13,104 nt of DNA. It comes from Chloroflexota bacterium (GTDB lineage: Bacteria; Chloroflexota; Dehalococcoidia; GIF9; UBA5620). Numbering within the stretch: the stretch's first letter is position 1; every line of letters begins with the position of its first letter. The position numbers and the translations under genes are program-made. The notes below the pieces were generated by a model, which had not been told where the DNA came from, ran no database searches, and saw only the letters and a list, made by a program, of their open reading frames with translations. Shown here in pieces: positions 12,823-13,104 of this stretch. Location of the stretch: positions 1-13,104 of the forward strand of contig JAPLHH010000115.1 of NCBI GenBank assembly GCA_026389735.1, written 5' to 3'.

Positions 12823-13104
12823 TCATCCGGTCAAAGCGCGGTTTACCTCTCTCTTTAACTGCTCAGCACTGAAGGGCTTGTCAATATGGGCAGCTTTAGT
12901 CTCCGAGAGGAACTTTTCGGTATGCGCGCCCAGAATATCGCCGGTGATGAAGACTACTCTCCGGGCTAACGACTTAGCTATCTTCTGAATACGCTTGTAT
13001 AATTCCACGCCATCCATGCCCGGCATCTTGATATCTATCAGGACGAGGTTGTATCTCTTGCCTTCAATTTTCTTCAGGGCATCACCAGCGTTATCTACGG
13101 TCTC
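12823..13104 (-). CDS. CheY-like receiver domain, partial (runs off the right edge)
   Basis: Reading from 13104 down to the TGA at 12823-12825 gives 93 residues of a response-regulator receiver domain. LVLIDIKMPGMDG holds the phosphoacceptor aspartate (Asp24 of the visible part), FITGD supplies the conserved threonine, and IDKPF the conserved lysine with its proline. The protein ends right after the receiver fold, so it is either a stand-alone CheY-like regulator or the C-terminal receiver of a hybrid histidine kinase; the upstream part is outside the window. The internal ATG at 13026 is not a real start since it would remove the phosphoacceptor aspartate. No DNA-binding domain follows. Confidence 0.88.
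   Translation of the reverse strand, partial: ETVDNAGDALKKIEGKRYNLVLIDIKMPGMDGVELYKRIQKIAKSLARRVVFITGDILGAHTEKFLSETKAAHIDKPFSAEQLKREVNRALTG

Overview
The window looks like a chromosomal stretch from an uncultured anaerobic bacterium. The best guess is a Dehalococcoidia-like Chloroflexota. The reasons are gene content (a 4-hydroxybutyryl-CoA dehydratase-type enzyme, an NDP-forming acyl-CoA synthetase alpha chain, a dienoyl-CoA-reductase-type flavoenzyme and a DUF5752-like protein), frequent TTG/GTG starts, and short hairpin repeats of the 'GTCATTGCGAG' and 'GTCATTCTGAG' kind between genes. This is an inference from family resemblance; no rRNA or marker gene is present to settle it.

Layout. 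Positions 1-888 (minus strand) hold a phosphate-uptake operon: a PhoU-like DUF47 protein, a 45-residue remnant of a PiT phosphate permease, and the start of an apparently intact PiT permease that runs off the left edge. Positions 1112-1597 (+) encode a small four-helix membrane protein. Positions 1740-3287 (+) encode a 4-hydroxybutyryl-CoA dehydratase family enzyme with all four iron-sulfur ligands. A hairpin at 3307-3334 separates it from a convergent two-gene minus-strand operon: a winged-helix regulator (4256-4579/4609) and a zinc-containing sirtuin (3386-4246). Then come a DUF5752-like small protein (4771-5076, +), a first hairpin repeat (5100-5165), an unrecognised basic protein with an N-terminal hydrophobic segment (5232-5672, +) and an NDP-forming acyl-CoA synthetase alpha chain (5802-7195, +) that is frameshifted near its N terminus.

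Positions 7184-7533 are a gene-free patch packed with several repeats of different families. A long minus-strand flavin oxidoreductase follows (7534-9462). After another repeat-rich spacer come a FemAB/GNAT-like protein (start probably 9714) and a GT4 glycosyltransferase (10700-11911) in one operon, then a YgjP-type metallopeptidase (12004-12765) and, convergent at the right edge, a partial CheY-like receiver domain (12823-13104, minus).

How they fit together. Three separately transcribed enzymes (dehydratase, acyl-CoA synthetase alpha, dienoyl-CoA reductase-like enzyme) suggest acyl-CoA metabolism of a fermentative or fatty-acid-degrading anaerobe, but they do not form one operon and partner genes are not in view. 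The FemAB-like/GT4 pair suggests cell-envelope or small-molecule glycoside synthesis. I see no CRISPR array, tRNA, rRNA, integrase or transposase gene. The most unusual content is gene decay (truncated PiT, frameshifted synthetase) and the cluster of structured repeats, one of which supplies the stop codon of the synthetase gene and shows a compensatory base-pair change relative to its sister copy. I did not find a clear new multi-gene system.
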